From Arenibaculum pallidiluteum (GTDB lineage: Bacteria > Pseudomonadota > Alphaproteobacteria > Azospirillales > Azospirillaceae), in contig NZ_JAFIQU010000001.1 in assembly GCF_017355985.1 (NCBI RefSeq), forward strand, positions 1 to 64,000: a DNA stretch of 64,000 nt, read 5' to 3'. Under the pieces are notes generated by a model that searched no databases, was not told the DNA's origin, and saw only the letters and a program-made list of their open reading frames with translations. This document shows positions 9,267 to 17,008 of the stretch, piece by piece (position 1 is the first letter of the stretch; each line of letters starts with the position of its first letter). The position numbers were made by a program, and so were the translations under genes.

Positions 9267-10352
9267 TCAGTGGACGTTCTCGGCCGTCTGGGCAGGCGGC
9301 TGGTGCGCCCTGTAGACCTCGGGGTTGGCGGGGCCGTCGACGGCCAGCATCCCGATCAGGCCGCGGGCGGCCCGGCTCAGCGAGTGGTCGACCAGCATGT
9401 AGTTGCCGGGGACTTCGAGCTTGAACTCCACCGCGGCCGCGCCGCCGGCGGGAACCATGGTGGTCTGCACGCTCTTCAGCGGGGGCGAGCTGAGGTCGCC
9501 TTCCTGATAGAGGCGATCGAAGATCTCGCCGATCACGTGGAAGCTCGAGGTCTTGTTGGGACCGCCCACCCCGAAGTAGATCCGCACGGTCTCGCCGACC
9601 TTGGCCTTCAGCGCGTTGGCGCCGGTCAGCGCGTTGGCGGCGCCGTTGAAGACGTAGTACTCGGGCTGCTCGGCCATGAGCTTCTCATAACTCTCGGTCA
9701 GCTCGCCGGCGGATCCGAAGGCCTGCTCGGTGTAGATCTCGCCCTGCATCACGTAGAACTCGCGGTCGACCTTCGGCAGGCCGCCTTCGGGCTCGACCAG
9801 GATCAGCCCGTACATCCCGTTGCTGATGTGCTGGGCCGCGAGCGGAACGGCGCAGTGGTAGACGTAGAGGCCGGAGTTCAGGGCTTTGAAGGTGAAGCCC
9901 TTGGTCTGCCCGGGCTCTGCCACCGTGGCGACGCCGCCGCCGCCCGGACCCGTGACCGCGTGGAAGTCGATGTTGTGGTTCATCGCGCTGTCCGCGTGGT
10001 TCTTCAGCTTCACCTCGACGGTGTCGCCGACGCGGACGCGGACGAAGGGACCCGGGACCTTCGGGGTCTGCTCGTCGACCGACTTGAAGGTCCAGTAGTG
10101 ATAGGTGGCGCCGTCAGCGAGCTTGCCGTCGACCTCGACCGTCTCGAGGTTCACCGTCACCTTCTGGGGCGCACGCTTTGCGGGGGGCGCCGGCAGGTCC
10201 ATTGCCGAACGGGAGATGTCGACCGGGCCGGCCGCGCCAGGATGGGCGTGAGCGGCATCGTTGCCCGCCGCGGCGGGGTTGAGCATTCCGAGGGCGCCGG
10301 CCAGAAGGGCGACGGTGGCGGCGGAGCCGAACAGCTTGGGAATGGACCTCAT
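9267..10352 (-). CDS. nirK: copper-containing nitrite reductase (NirK)
   Basis: Periplasmic homotrimer that reduces nitrite to NO. 361 residues with a signal peptide of about 29 residues. All ligands are visible: type 1 copper His126, Cys167, His175 and Met180; type 2 copper His131, His166 and His323; the catalytic pair Asp129 and His272. The motif HNIDFH and the CAVPLAAQH spacing place it in the class I (green/blue) family. GGAGGG lies before the ATG. It is divergent from a Crp/Fnr regulator with a perfect Nnr-type box between them. Confidence 0.96.
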   Translation of the reverse strand: MRSIPKLFGSAATVALLAGALGMLNPAAAGNDAAHAHPGAAGPVDISRSAMDLPAPPAKRAPQKVTVNLETVEVDGKLADGATYHYWTFKSVDEQTPKVPGPFVRVRVGDTVEVKLKNHADSAMNHNIDFHAVTGPGGGGVATVAEPGQTKGFTFKALNSGLYVYHCAVPLAAQHISNGMYGLILVEPEGGLPKVDREFYVMQGEIYTEQAFGSAGELTESYEKLMAEQPEYYVFNGAANALTGANALKAKVGETVRIYFGVGGPNKTSSFHVIGEIFDRLYQEGDLSSPPLKSVQTTMVPAGGAAAVEFKLEVPGNYMLVDHSLSRAARGLIGMLAVDGPANPEVYRAHQPPAQTAENVH

Positions 10353-10392
10353 CGACTTGCCCTCCAGGGGCGGTTTCTCGTTTCGATGAGTC

Positions 10393-10435
10393 TGTGTACC
10401 CGCGCTTCGTGCTATCGAATTTGTCGCCCGACAAA
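10393..10435 (-). promoter_or_regulatory. nirK promoter with NnrR/DNR-type box
   Basis: A perfect 7-2-7 palindrome TTTGTCG-CC-CGACAAA at 10420-10435 contains TTGTC-N4-GACAA. Its centre is 10427.5. Counting 41.5 bases towards nirK gives a start at 10386 and places TACACA (10393-10398, minus) exactly at -12 to -7, the class II FNR geometry. The nirK leader would be 34 bases. Confidence 0.82.
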
Positions 10436-10578
10436 CTCGCGGGCGAATTGCGCAGGCGGCGCGACGGTCCGCGACGCGAGGCCGCCTTGCATCTCGGAGC
10501 GCGTGCCGCGACCCTAGCGGCTATGATGGAGCGCGCGCACGCGGCGCACGCAGTTCCGGCGACCACAGGATCCCTCAG

Positions 10579-11298
10579 ATGCCGCTGGCCCCCGACCGAT
10601 CGATCCTGCAGGGCATGGAACTCTTCGTCGGTCTGGGGCCCGAGGAGCTAGACGATGTCCTGCGCCGCGGCCACGCGCGGCGCCTGCCGAAGGATACCCG
10701 CGTCCTGCGCCAGGGCGATCCGCCGGCGACATGCCACGCGCTGGTGGATGGTCGGGTCAAGATCGTCCAGACGACGCCCGAGGGAACCCAGGTCGTTCTG
10801 CGCTTCATCGGCCCGGGCGAGATGTACGGCACGCTGGCCGTCCTCATGGAGCGGCCCTACCCCGCCGATGCCGTCGCCGTGGTCGACAGCGTCGAGGTCT
10901 ACTGGTCCGACGCCGCCATGCGCGAGCTGATGGAGATCCACCCCCGCATCGGGCTGAACGCGAGCCGCATCGTCGGCGGCCGCATGATGGACATGCAGGC
11001 GTCGCTGCGCGAGCTTGCCTCCGCCAAGGTCGAGCGGCGCATCGCACATGCCCTGCTGCGTCTGGTCCGCCAGGCAGGCAAGCGGGTCCCCGAGGGCGTC
11101 GAGATCGACTTCCCGATCACCCGCCAGGACCTTGCCTCCATGACCGGCAGCACGCTCCACACGGTGAGCCGGACGCTCTCGGCCTGGGAGGAGCGCGGCA
11201 TCGTCGAGAGCACCCGGCGCCACATCGTGATCCGCCGGCCCCACGACCTCGTCGCTATCGCCGAGGACCTGCCCGAGCCGAGGGACGGGAAGGAGTAG
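10579..11298 (+). CDS. Crp/Fnr-family regulator, NnrR/DNR-like
   Basis: 239-residue activator with a cyclic-nucleotide-like sensor domain (about 10-130), a dimerisation helix (about 130-155) and a winged HTH (about 181-210). Ser197-Arg198 in the recognition helix match the DNA-contacting Ser-Arg of FNR, while the FNR Glu position is a His. Only one cysteine (Cys52) is present, so it cannot bind an FNR-type [4Fe-4S] cluster; this points to the NO-responsive NnrR/DNR group. Divergent from nirK. It probably activates nirK, nnrS and nnrU through the TTG-N8-CAA boxes (inference). Start chosen at the first ATG; the preceding ribosome site AGGATC is modest. Confidence 0.85.
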   Translation: MPLAPDRSILQGMELFVGLGPEELDDVLRRGHARRLPKDTRVLRQGDPPATCHALVDGRVKIVQTTPEGTQVVLRFIGPGEMYGTLAVLMERPYPADAVAVVDSVEVYWSDAAMRELMEIHPRIGLNASRIVGGRMMDMQASLRELASAKVERRIAHALLRLVRQAGKRVPEGVEIDFPITRQDLASMTGSTLHTVSRTLSAWEERGIVESTRRHIVIRRPHDLVAIAEDLPEPRDGKE

Positions 11299-11323
11299 CA
11301 CTGCGCTCGCAGCTGGTCCTGAT

Positions 11324-11351
11324 GTCCCGCCAGTCTTGCTCGTTGCGGGAC
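11324..11351. terminator. hairpin between convergent genes
   Basis: GTCCCGC (11324-11330) pairs perfectly with GCGGGAC (11345-11351) across a 14-base loop, in the gap between the regulator and the convergent hydrolase. No T-run, so a weak candidate. Confidence 0.3.
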
Positions 11352-11419
11352 GCTGCTGGTGGCCCGAGCCAGTGCGGGCCCTCGCTCGGCAACGGGCGGA
11401 CCGCTTCCGTTGGAGCAGC

Positions 11420-12322
11420 TCAGGGCCTATGGGCTCGCAGACCACCTTCGCTCCGGAGGAACTTCAGAAGAGCCTCGGCGGTCGCGGCCGGGTTTTCGTC
11501 GCACAGCCAATGGCCGGCCGCAGGGATGACCGCCGTTTCGAGCATGGTCGCGACCGGACCCCAGAGCCCTGCGAGAAGCGGTCCGGCATGCGACGCACCG
11601 CCGACGGCGAGCACGGGCATGGCGAGCGGCCGCGCCCGGAGCGAGGCATTGTCCTCGCCGTCCTGAAAGATCGAGGCGTAGTACTGCGCGCCCGCGCGGA
11701 GCGCCCCCGGCCGCGAAAGCAGACGGGCGTAGGTGTCGAGATCGCCGGAAGACACCGCGGTCGCGCCCTGGTGGGACTCGTGCCCGAAGAACCAGTCGAG
11801 CAGCTCGCGCTCACGGCCGCGAAACAGCCAGGCGGCGACGTCCGGGGCAGCCAGGACGGAGAAGTGCCAGTTGGATTCGACGTTCCAGCCCTTCCTGGGT
11901 GCCATCGCCTCCTCGAGCCCGAACCCGGCCGCGACAAACTCCATCACGCCAAGGCGCTCCACACGGTGCGGATACTCGCGCGCAAAGGCGACCGCGACGC
12001 CGGCGCCGAGATCGTATCCGACGACATGGGCACGCTCGTGCCCGAGCGCGTCGAGCACGACGGCGAGGTCGCGCGCCATGTCAGTCTTGGTGAAACGGAC
12101 ATCGGGCAGGACCGACGTGCCCATGCCGCGCTGGTCGGGCGCGATCACGGTGAACCGTTCGGCGAGGACCGGTGCCACCGTGCGCCACATAAGAGAGTGT
12201 TGCGGGAACCCGTGGAGCAAGGCGACGGGTGGCCCGGAACCGCCGACGCGGACCGTCAACGCGCCGCCCTCGACGCTCACGCGTTCGACCCGGAATTCCT
12301 CCCAGTCCCGCGCCGCGGTCAT
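11420..12322 (-). CDS. alpha/beta hydrolase, dehalogenase/epoxide-hydrolase type
   Basis: 300 residues. The oxyanion motif HGFPQ is near 38-42, and the nucleophile motif GYDLGA (about 101-106) uses Asp rather than Ser. That is the signature of haloalkane/haloacetate dehalogenases and epoxide hydrolases. The catalytic His is probably in PAAGHWLCDENP near 278. DQRGMG follows the first domain as in the family. Start overlaps the stop of the upstream gene by four bases (ATGA), so the two are co-translated. Natural substrate unknown. Confidence 0.85.
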   Translation of the reverse strand: MTAARDWEEFRVERVSVEGGALTVRVGGSGPPVALLHGFPQHSLMWRTVAPVLAERFTVIAPDQRGMGTSVLPDVRFTKTDMARDLAVVLDALGHERAHVVGYDLGAGVAVAFAREYPHRVERLGVMEFVAAGFGLEEAMAPRKGWNVESNWHFSVLAAPDVAAWLFRGRERELLDWFFGHESHQGATAVSSGDLDTYARLLSRPGALRAGAQYYASIFQDGEDNASLRARPLAMPVLAVGGASHAGPLLAGLWGPVATMLETAVIPAAGHWLCDENPAATAEALLKFLRSEGGLRAHRP

Positions 12323-12714
12323 GAGATCCGGGCCAGCTGGCGCTCGGCCGCCGGAGCGGAGTCCTCGGGGGCCGAGTTGAAGGCGAGCCGCGCCTGCGGC
12401 GCATGCTCGCGCACCGCGTTCAGGACCGCCTCGAAGGTGCCCGTCATCCTGGGCACGACCCGGAGTCCGGCGCCCACGACGATGCAGTCGTACGCCTTAC
12501 CTTCGAGCGCAGCCGCGACCTCGCCCGCCGCGGCATCCTCGCTCGTCGTGAGCACGAGGTCGACCTCGCGGCCGTTCGCCCGCAGTTCGTCCATGGCCGT
12601 GTTCAACCCGGCACGGATCTTATCGGCGTCCATGCCAGGCGGAATGGCGGGGTCGGAAAAGTCGACCATGCCCGGCTCCTCGCCGATGATCAGCACGCGC
12701 TTCCGGTCCGTCAT
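12319..12714 (-). CDS. conserved-looking protein of unknown function
   Basis: 131 residues, not recognised. It opens with a short beta strand and loop, RVLIIGEEPG, and has YDCIVVGAGLR near 85, a beta-alpha pattern like a flavodoxin or receiver-type fold but without an Asp phosphorylation site in the expected place. No signal peptide or membrane segment. The ATG at 12714 (MTDRK) is preferred over one six codons upstream because GGAGGG lies seven bases before it. It is coupled by ATGA to the dehalogenase-like hydrolase, so it may be a dedicated partner. Confidence 0.7.
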   Translation of the reverse strand: MTDRKRVLIIGEEPGMVDFSDPAIPPGMDADKIRAGLNTAMDELRANGREVDLVLTTSEDAAAGEVAAALEGKAYDCIVVGAGLRVVPRMTGTFEAVLNAVREHAPQARLAFNSAPEDSAPAAERQLARIS

Positions 12715-12791
12715 CTTCGGTCCCTCCATCAACCTTCAGATCAAGCAGTTTCCGCCCAACCGCCTTGGTCGTCGACGCAGTGTCGGCCAGG

Positions 12792-12804
12792 TCATTGTCA
12801 ATGA
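12792..12804. promoter_or_regulatory. palindrome over a -35-like TTGACA
   Basis: TCATTG-T-CAATGA is a perfect 13-bp dyad 78 bases before the unknown gene at 12714. The minus strand reads TTGACA inside it (12796-12801), but I see no good -10 at 16-18 bases. Possible operator of the hydrolase pair. Confidence 0.35.
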
Positions 12805-12839
12805 TCCTTCGCCCATCGTCCGCGCTCATCTCGGAGAAG

Positions 12840-13733
12840 TCAGCAGGTGGCCTCGGGCGGCTGCCTGCCCCACTCGCGCGCGGTCTCGGTGGCGAAATCT
12901 CGGTAGCGCCTCAAGGGACGGCCGAGCATGGCGGTCAGACGATCCGCCGACCCGGCCGAACCGAGCATGCCCTCACGGTGAAAGCCGCGGAACATGAGCA
13001 CCTGGTCGTAGGCGATCCAGGGGCCGTTCATCGCGCCGACCTTCGCCTCGAGCCCACTGATGTCGTCGCCGGCATAGGCGACCCTGCGCTGCAGCACCTC
13101 CGACCAGATCGACGCCGCCATGTCGCCCGTCATGCGCTCGGGCCCGACGATCTCGATCAGCTCGCGCGGCAGCGGCCCTGCCGCCTCTTCGCGGCGCATC
13201 AGCTCGCGCGCGGCGACCTCCGCGATATCGCGGGCGTCGACCATCTCCACGCCGACGCTCCCGATGGGCATCGCGTAGGTGCCGCCGAGGATCGCGTCCT
13301 TGATCATGAGGTCGTTCTGGAAGAAGTAGTTGGGCCTGAGGATCGTCGCCGGCAGATCCAGGCGCGCGATGGCCAGCTCGGCCGCGTTCTTGGCGGCCGC
13401 GTGCGGGCAGTCGAGGAAACGGTTCGCGTTGATCATCGAGAAGTAGACCACGCCGCGCACGCCCGCATCCCTGGCGAGCGCCAGCGCCACGAGCGCCATG
13501 CCGAGCTCCGTCGGCGCGACCGGACTAAGCAGGAACATGGTGCTCGCGCCGTCGAGCGCGCCCCGGAGTGAATCCGGGTCCATCATGTCACCCCTGACCG
13601 GCTCGACGCCGGACGGGAACGCCTCCTTGTCCGGGTCCCGGCTTAACGCCCGCACCCTCGTTCCCCGGCCCGCCAGCTCGCGCACGACCAGCGAGCCGAT
13701 GTTGCCCGTGCCTCCGACGGCCAGCACCGTCAT
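12840..13733 (-). CDS. NmrA-like NAD(P)-binding protein
   Basis: 297-residue atypical short-chain dehydrogenase of the NmrA/HSCARG kind. The nucleotide motif GGTGNIG is at 7-13, with an Arg-rich LSRDPDK after strand 2 suggesting NADPH. The Tyr-x3-Lys of classical SDRs is absent, as in NmrA-type sensors and quinone reductases. The ATG at 13733 has GGGAGGAG upstream; the longer frame to 13775 has no ribosome site. Divergent from a LysR regulator that may control it. Confidence 0.85.
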   Translation of the reverse strand: MTVLAVGGTGNIGSLVVRELAGRGTRVRALSRDPDKEAFPSGVEPVRGDMMDPDSLRGALDGASTMFLLSPVAPTELGMALVALALARDAGVRGVVYFSMINANRFLDCPHAAAKNAAELAIARLDLPATILRPNYFFQNDLMIKDAILGGTYAMPIGSVGVEMVDARDIAEVAARELMRREEAAGPLPRELIEIVGPERMTGDMAASIWSEVLQRRVAYAGDDISGLEAKVGAMNGPWIAYDQVLMFRGFHREGMLGSAGSADRLTAMLGRPLRRYRDFATETAREWGRQPPEATC

Positions 13734-13808
13734 GATCGCTCCTCCCATGTCGCTCATGTCGCTCATGGGGATCAACGGCTCGGGGCCGATCCGGATCGTT
13801 CATTCACG

Positions 13809-13823
13809 GGAACACAGCGTTCC
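13809..13823. promoter_or_regulatory. GGAAC-N5-GTTCC dyad in the NmrA/LysR gap
   Basis: A perfect inverted repeat with five-base arms in the 137-bp divergent intergenic region, 48 bases before the lysR start. It is a candidate binding site for the LysR protein. Confidence 0.45.
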
Positions 13824-13870
13824 AGCCCGCCACCCATGGACAGCCGCTCCGGTCCGTGTGACGGTGCGGC

Positions 13871-14794
13871 ATGCTCGACCTCAACGACTTGCGCGTCTTC
13901 GAGCGCGTGGCGGCGCTGCGCGGATTCACGGCGGCCGCGCGCGCCCTGGGACTGCCCAAGTCGAGCGTCAGCCGCAGCATCGCACGGCTGGAGGGGGAGC
14001 TCGGGACACGCCTCCTTCAACGCTCCACCCGCGAGGTGGCGCTGACCGAGGTGGGCGAGATGCTGCGCCAGCGCTGCGCGGATCTGTTGGGACGCGTGGC
14101 AGAGATGACGGACTATGTGGGCGGCCTGGGCGGAACGCCGCGCGGCCCGCTGCGCGTGAGCGCCGGCATCGGCTTCGGCGTCAACGTCCTGTCCGAGCTC
14201 GTGCCTGAGTTCCTGGAGCGCTACCCGCAGGTCGAGGTCCATGTCGACCTCACCAGCCGGATCGCCGAGCTCATCGCGGACAACATCGACGTCGCGATCC
14301 GCATGGGTCCGCTGCCTGACTCGCGCCTCGTCGCGACGAAGCTGGGCGTGATCCGTCGTTACCTCTGCGCGGCGCCCGCATACCTGGATCGGCGGGGCGT
14401 TCCCCAAGGCCTGGAGGACCTGCGCGCGCACGACACCGTCGAGATGCCGAGCGCGGACGGACGGCCCCGGCCCTGGGCGTTCAGCGACCCGTCCGGACGG
14501 ACGGTCACGGTCGAGACCAAACCCCGGCTATGCGTGAACGACGCACTGACGATCCATCGGGCCGTGGCGAAAGGGGCGGGATTGGGCTGCCTCTCCGGCT
14601 ACCTTTGCGCGCCGGACATCGCCGCCGGCAGGCTCGTTCGGCTTATGCCCGAATGGCGGCCGCAGCCGGTCGAAGTGCATGCCGTGTTCCCGAGCAACCG
14701 CGAGCTCTCGGCAACGGTCCGGGCGTTCGTCGACTTCCTGAAGCAGTCGTCCGCGCCCGGCCGTTCCTGGCAGGACGACCCCTTGGTGGCGTAA
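13871..14794 (+). CDS. LysR-family regulator
   Basis: 307 residues. N-terminal winged HTH (about 1-60: FTAAARALGLPKSSVSRSIARLE), then a periplasmic-binding-like effector domain (about 90-290). The motif GPLRVSAGIGFG and the DNIDVAIRMGPLPDS stretch place it in the large CrgA-like subgroup that typically represses a neighbouring oxidoreductase and is relieved by an electrophile or aromatic. Divergent from the NmrA-like gene. Confidence 0.9.
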   Translation: MLDLNDLRVFERVAALRGFTAAARALGLPKSSVSRSIARLEGELGTRLLQRSTREVALTEVGEMLRQRCADLLGRVAEMTDYVGGLGGTPRGPLRVSAGIGFGVNVLSELVPEFLERYPQVEVHVDLTSRIAELIADNIDVAIRMGPLPDSRLVATKLGVIRRYLCAAPAYLDRRGVPQGLEDLRAHDTVEMPSADGRPRPWAFSDPSGRTVTVETKPRLCVNDALTIHRAVAKGAGLGCLSGYLCAPDIAAGRLVRLMPEWRPQPVEVHAVFPSNRELSATVRAFVDFLKQSSAPGRSWQDDPLVA

Positions 14795-14846
14795 CGCGCG
14801 ATCGGCGCATCGAGCCGGGGACCCGTCTCGCGGCTGCCCGCGCAGC

Positions 14847-15743
14847 TCAGGCGTCGCTTCGGAAAACCAGCGACTGGTGCGCCATCACGCCGGCCATCGC
14901 CCCGGTGCCGACCGCCAGCGCGACGGCCGCCCCGAGCGTAGCCGCGTCGCCGCAGGCGAAGACGCCCGGCACCGTCGTTTCCCGCATCATGTCCGTCTTG
15001 ATGATGGGACCGATCATTCCGTCCTCCAGCTCGCAGCCGAGCTGTTGCGCGATCGGGCTGGCGATCCGCGGCCGAGGCTCGACGAACAGCGCCTGGAAGG
15101 CCAGGACGCGCCCATCCGCCAGAACGACGTCGGCCCTGTCGCCGGTGATCTCGCGGACGCCTCCCGCCACCACCGTCACCCCGCGGCGCGCGAGCTGCGC
15201 GCGCTGCTCGGCGTCCGGCTCGAAGACGTCGTTCAGAAGGAGCGTCGTCTCAGCCCAGTCGGGAAGCAGCACGGCCTGATGCATCGCCATCAGCGAGGTC
15301 GCAAGCACGGCGGCCTTCCCGTTCATCAGCTCGTAGCCATCGCAGTAGGGGCAATAGAAGACGGACCGTCCCCAGCGTTCCGCGAGGCCCGGCACGGCCG
15401 GCAGCTCGTCGACCACGCCCATCGCCAGCACCAGGCGCTGCGCCTCGTGAACCTCGCCGCTCGCCTCGGTGACGCGGAAGACGCGTCCGATCTTCTCCGC
15501 GCGCTCCACATGGCCGTTGGCCCATTCCACCGTCGGGTAGGCCATCACCTCAGCGCGGGCATCCGCGATGATGTCGCCGGGGGCGCGCCCATCCTGCCCG
15601 AGAAAGCCGTGCGAGGCGGCGACGAAGCGGTTGCGGCGGTTTCCCTCGTCGATCACAAGGACGCGCTGGCGTGCGCGGCCGAGCATGAGGGCAGCCGACA
15701 GCCCCGCAAAGCTGCCGCCGATGATGATCGCATTGTAGGTCAT
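14847..15743 (-). CDS. thioredoxin-reductase-like flavoprotein
   Basis: 298-residue NAD(P)/FAD pyridine nucleotide-disulfide oxidoreductase. The FAD motif GGSFAG is near the start, the redox pair is CPYC near residue 132, and the second FAD motif GVFACGD is near 262. The NAD(P) motif that normally reads GxGxxA is degenerate here (AVLATSLMAMHQA), which is unusual for a true thioredoxin reductase and is seen in proteins that use another electron source. The ATG at 15743 has AGGGGA at proper distance; an ATG three codons earlier lies on top of that site. Confidence 0.85.
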   Translation of the reverse strand: MTYNAIIIGGSFAGLSAALMLGRARQRVLVIDEGNRRNRFVAASHGFLGQDGRAPGDIIADARAEVMAYPTVEWANGHVERAEKIGRVFRVTEASGEVHEAQRLVLAMGVVDELPAVPGLAERWGRSVFYCPYCDGYELMNGKAAVLATSLMAMHQAVLLPDWAETTLLLNDVFEPDAEQRAQLARRGVTVVAGGVREITGDRADVVLADGRVLAFQALFVEPRPRIASPIAQQLGCELEDGMIGPIIKTDMMRETTVPGVFACGDAATLGAAVALAVGTGAMAGVMAHQSLVFRSDA

Positions 15744-16156
15744 GATTGCCATCCCCTGCTGGACTTTGGCCCGGACGCGGCGGCGATGCCGCCCCCTGCT
15801 CTGCGGCGCTGCCGCCTGCGCATCCGGCCCCGGAACCCTAAGCGAGGTGCCGAACGGGGATCAACGATCATGCAACTTCATTTGTAACATAAGACGCAAC
15901 TGTCGCGAGGCGGCAGTCCGTCTGGTTCTGCCCCTTCGGAAGGCATTTGCACGCGCCGACGCCGTCCGCACTGCCTCTGGGCTCCACCTTCCCCGGGCTC
16001 GCGGGGCTGGCACGATAACTGCGATGGCACGCCCGCCGCGCCGAAGCGGCCGCCGCGCCCTGCACGATCCGGCGCCGCGCCCGCGAAACCACCACCCGGC
16101 GGCCAGCGATCCCGATGGAACTGGCTCGCCGGAATGCCTAGGAAAGGAAGGACAGG
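15744..16156. other. 413-bp divergent intergenic region
   Basis: No gene supported. The left half should hold the promoter of the flavoprotein; a short AT-rich block at 15870-15900 contains repeated GCAAC/GTTGC words but no clear hexamer pair. The right half holds the sigma-54-type element of the ABC operon (separate entry) and an AGGAAAGGAAGGACAGG ribosome site just before 16157. Confidence 0.45.
16008..16022 (+). promoter_or_regulatory. sigma-54 promoter of the amino-acid ABC operon
   Basis: TGGCACG-N4-CTGC, with the invariant GG (16009-16010) and GC (16021-16022) exactly ten bases apart, one mismatch from TGGCACG-N4-TTGC. Predicted start about 16034, 123 bases before the binding-protein gene. 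Amino-acid transporters are frequently nitrogen-regulated through RpoN and NtrC. I found no clear NtrC dyad upstream. Confidence 0.65.
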
Positions 16157-16942
16157 ATGTACAACCGCCGCCTCGCCGGCGCCCTCGTCGCGGCGCTCGC
16201 CTTCTGCGGACTCGTCTCGCCGGCTTCGGCCGAGGCGCTGGACACCATACTCGGCGCCGGCACGATCAAGATCGCGGTGCCGCAGGACTTTCCGCCCTTC
16301 GGCACGGTGGGACCCGACCTGCAGCCCCGGGGCTACGACATCGACGTCGCCCGCCTGATCGGCGACAAGCTCGGCGTCAAGGTGGAGATCGTCCCCGTGA
16401 CGAGCGCCAACCGCATTCCATACCTGCAGACGAACCGCGTCGATCTCGTGATCTCGAGCCTCGGCAGGAATGCCGAGCGCGAGAAGGTGATCGACTTCTC
16501 CGAGGCCTATGCGCCCTTCTTCAACGGTGTCTTCGGACCCGCGGACGCCGCCGTGAACGGACCCGACGATCTCGCCGGGAAGACCGTGGGCGTGACGCGG
16601 GGCGCGGTCGAGGACCTGGAGCTGACGAAGATCGCCCCCGCCAGCGCGACGATCCGCCGGTACGAGGACAACAATGGCACGATCTCGGCCTTCCTGTCGG
16701 GCCAGGTCGAGCTCGTCGCGACGGGCAACGTCGTCGCCGCCGCGATCCTGGAGCGGAACCCGCCGAAGCGGCCGGAATCCAAGTTCCTGATCAAGAACTC
16801 GCCCTGCTATGTCGGGCTGAACAAGAACGAGCCCAAGCTTCTGGCCCGCGTGAACGCGATCCTGGCCGAGGCGAAGTCCAGTGGCGCGCTGAACGCCATC
16901 GCGAAGAAGTGGCTCGGAGCGGACCTGCCCAAGGATCTCTGA
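16157..16942 (+). CDS. polar amino-acid ABC transporter binding protein
   Basis: 261-residue periplasmic receptor of the family 3 (polar amino acid) type. Signal peptide of about 25 residues ending PASAEA. The core shows GTIKIAVPQDFPPFG, GYDIDVARLIGDKLG and NRIPYLQTNRVDLVISSLGRNAEREKVIDFS, the last being the family signature. The conserved Arg of NRIPYLQ and Asp near the C-terminal half are the usual amino-acid contacts. First gene of a four-gene right-reading transporter operon. Confidence 0.92.
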   Translation: MYNRRLAGALVAALAFCGLVSPASAEALDTILGAGTIKIAVPQDFPPFGTVGPDLQPRGYDIDVARLIGDKLGVKVEIVPVTSANRIPYLQTNRVDLVISSLGRNAEREKVIDFSEAYAPFFNGVFGPADAAVNGPDDLAGKTVGVTRGAVEDLELTKIAPASATIRRYEDNNGTISAFLSGQVELVATGNVVAAAILERNPPKRPESKFLIKNSPCYVGLNKNEPKLLARVNAILAEAKSSGALNAIAKKWLGADLPKDL

Positions 16943-17008
16943 TCCGGCATTGCCCGCGGGCGCTTCGCGGGCGGAACCCGCGGAGCGCCCGTGCCTGGGG
17001 GGATGGCC

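Noticed and set aside
16025-16041. Second sigma-54-like TGGCACG-N4-CCGC
   Set aside because: It also has GG and GC at ten bases but lies in a uniformly GC-rich run; the element at 16008 is closer to consensus.
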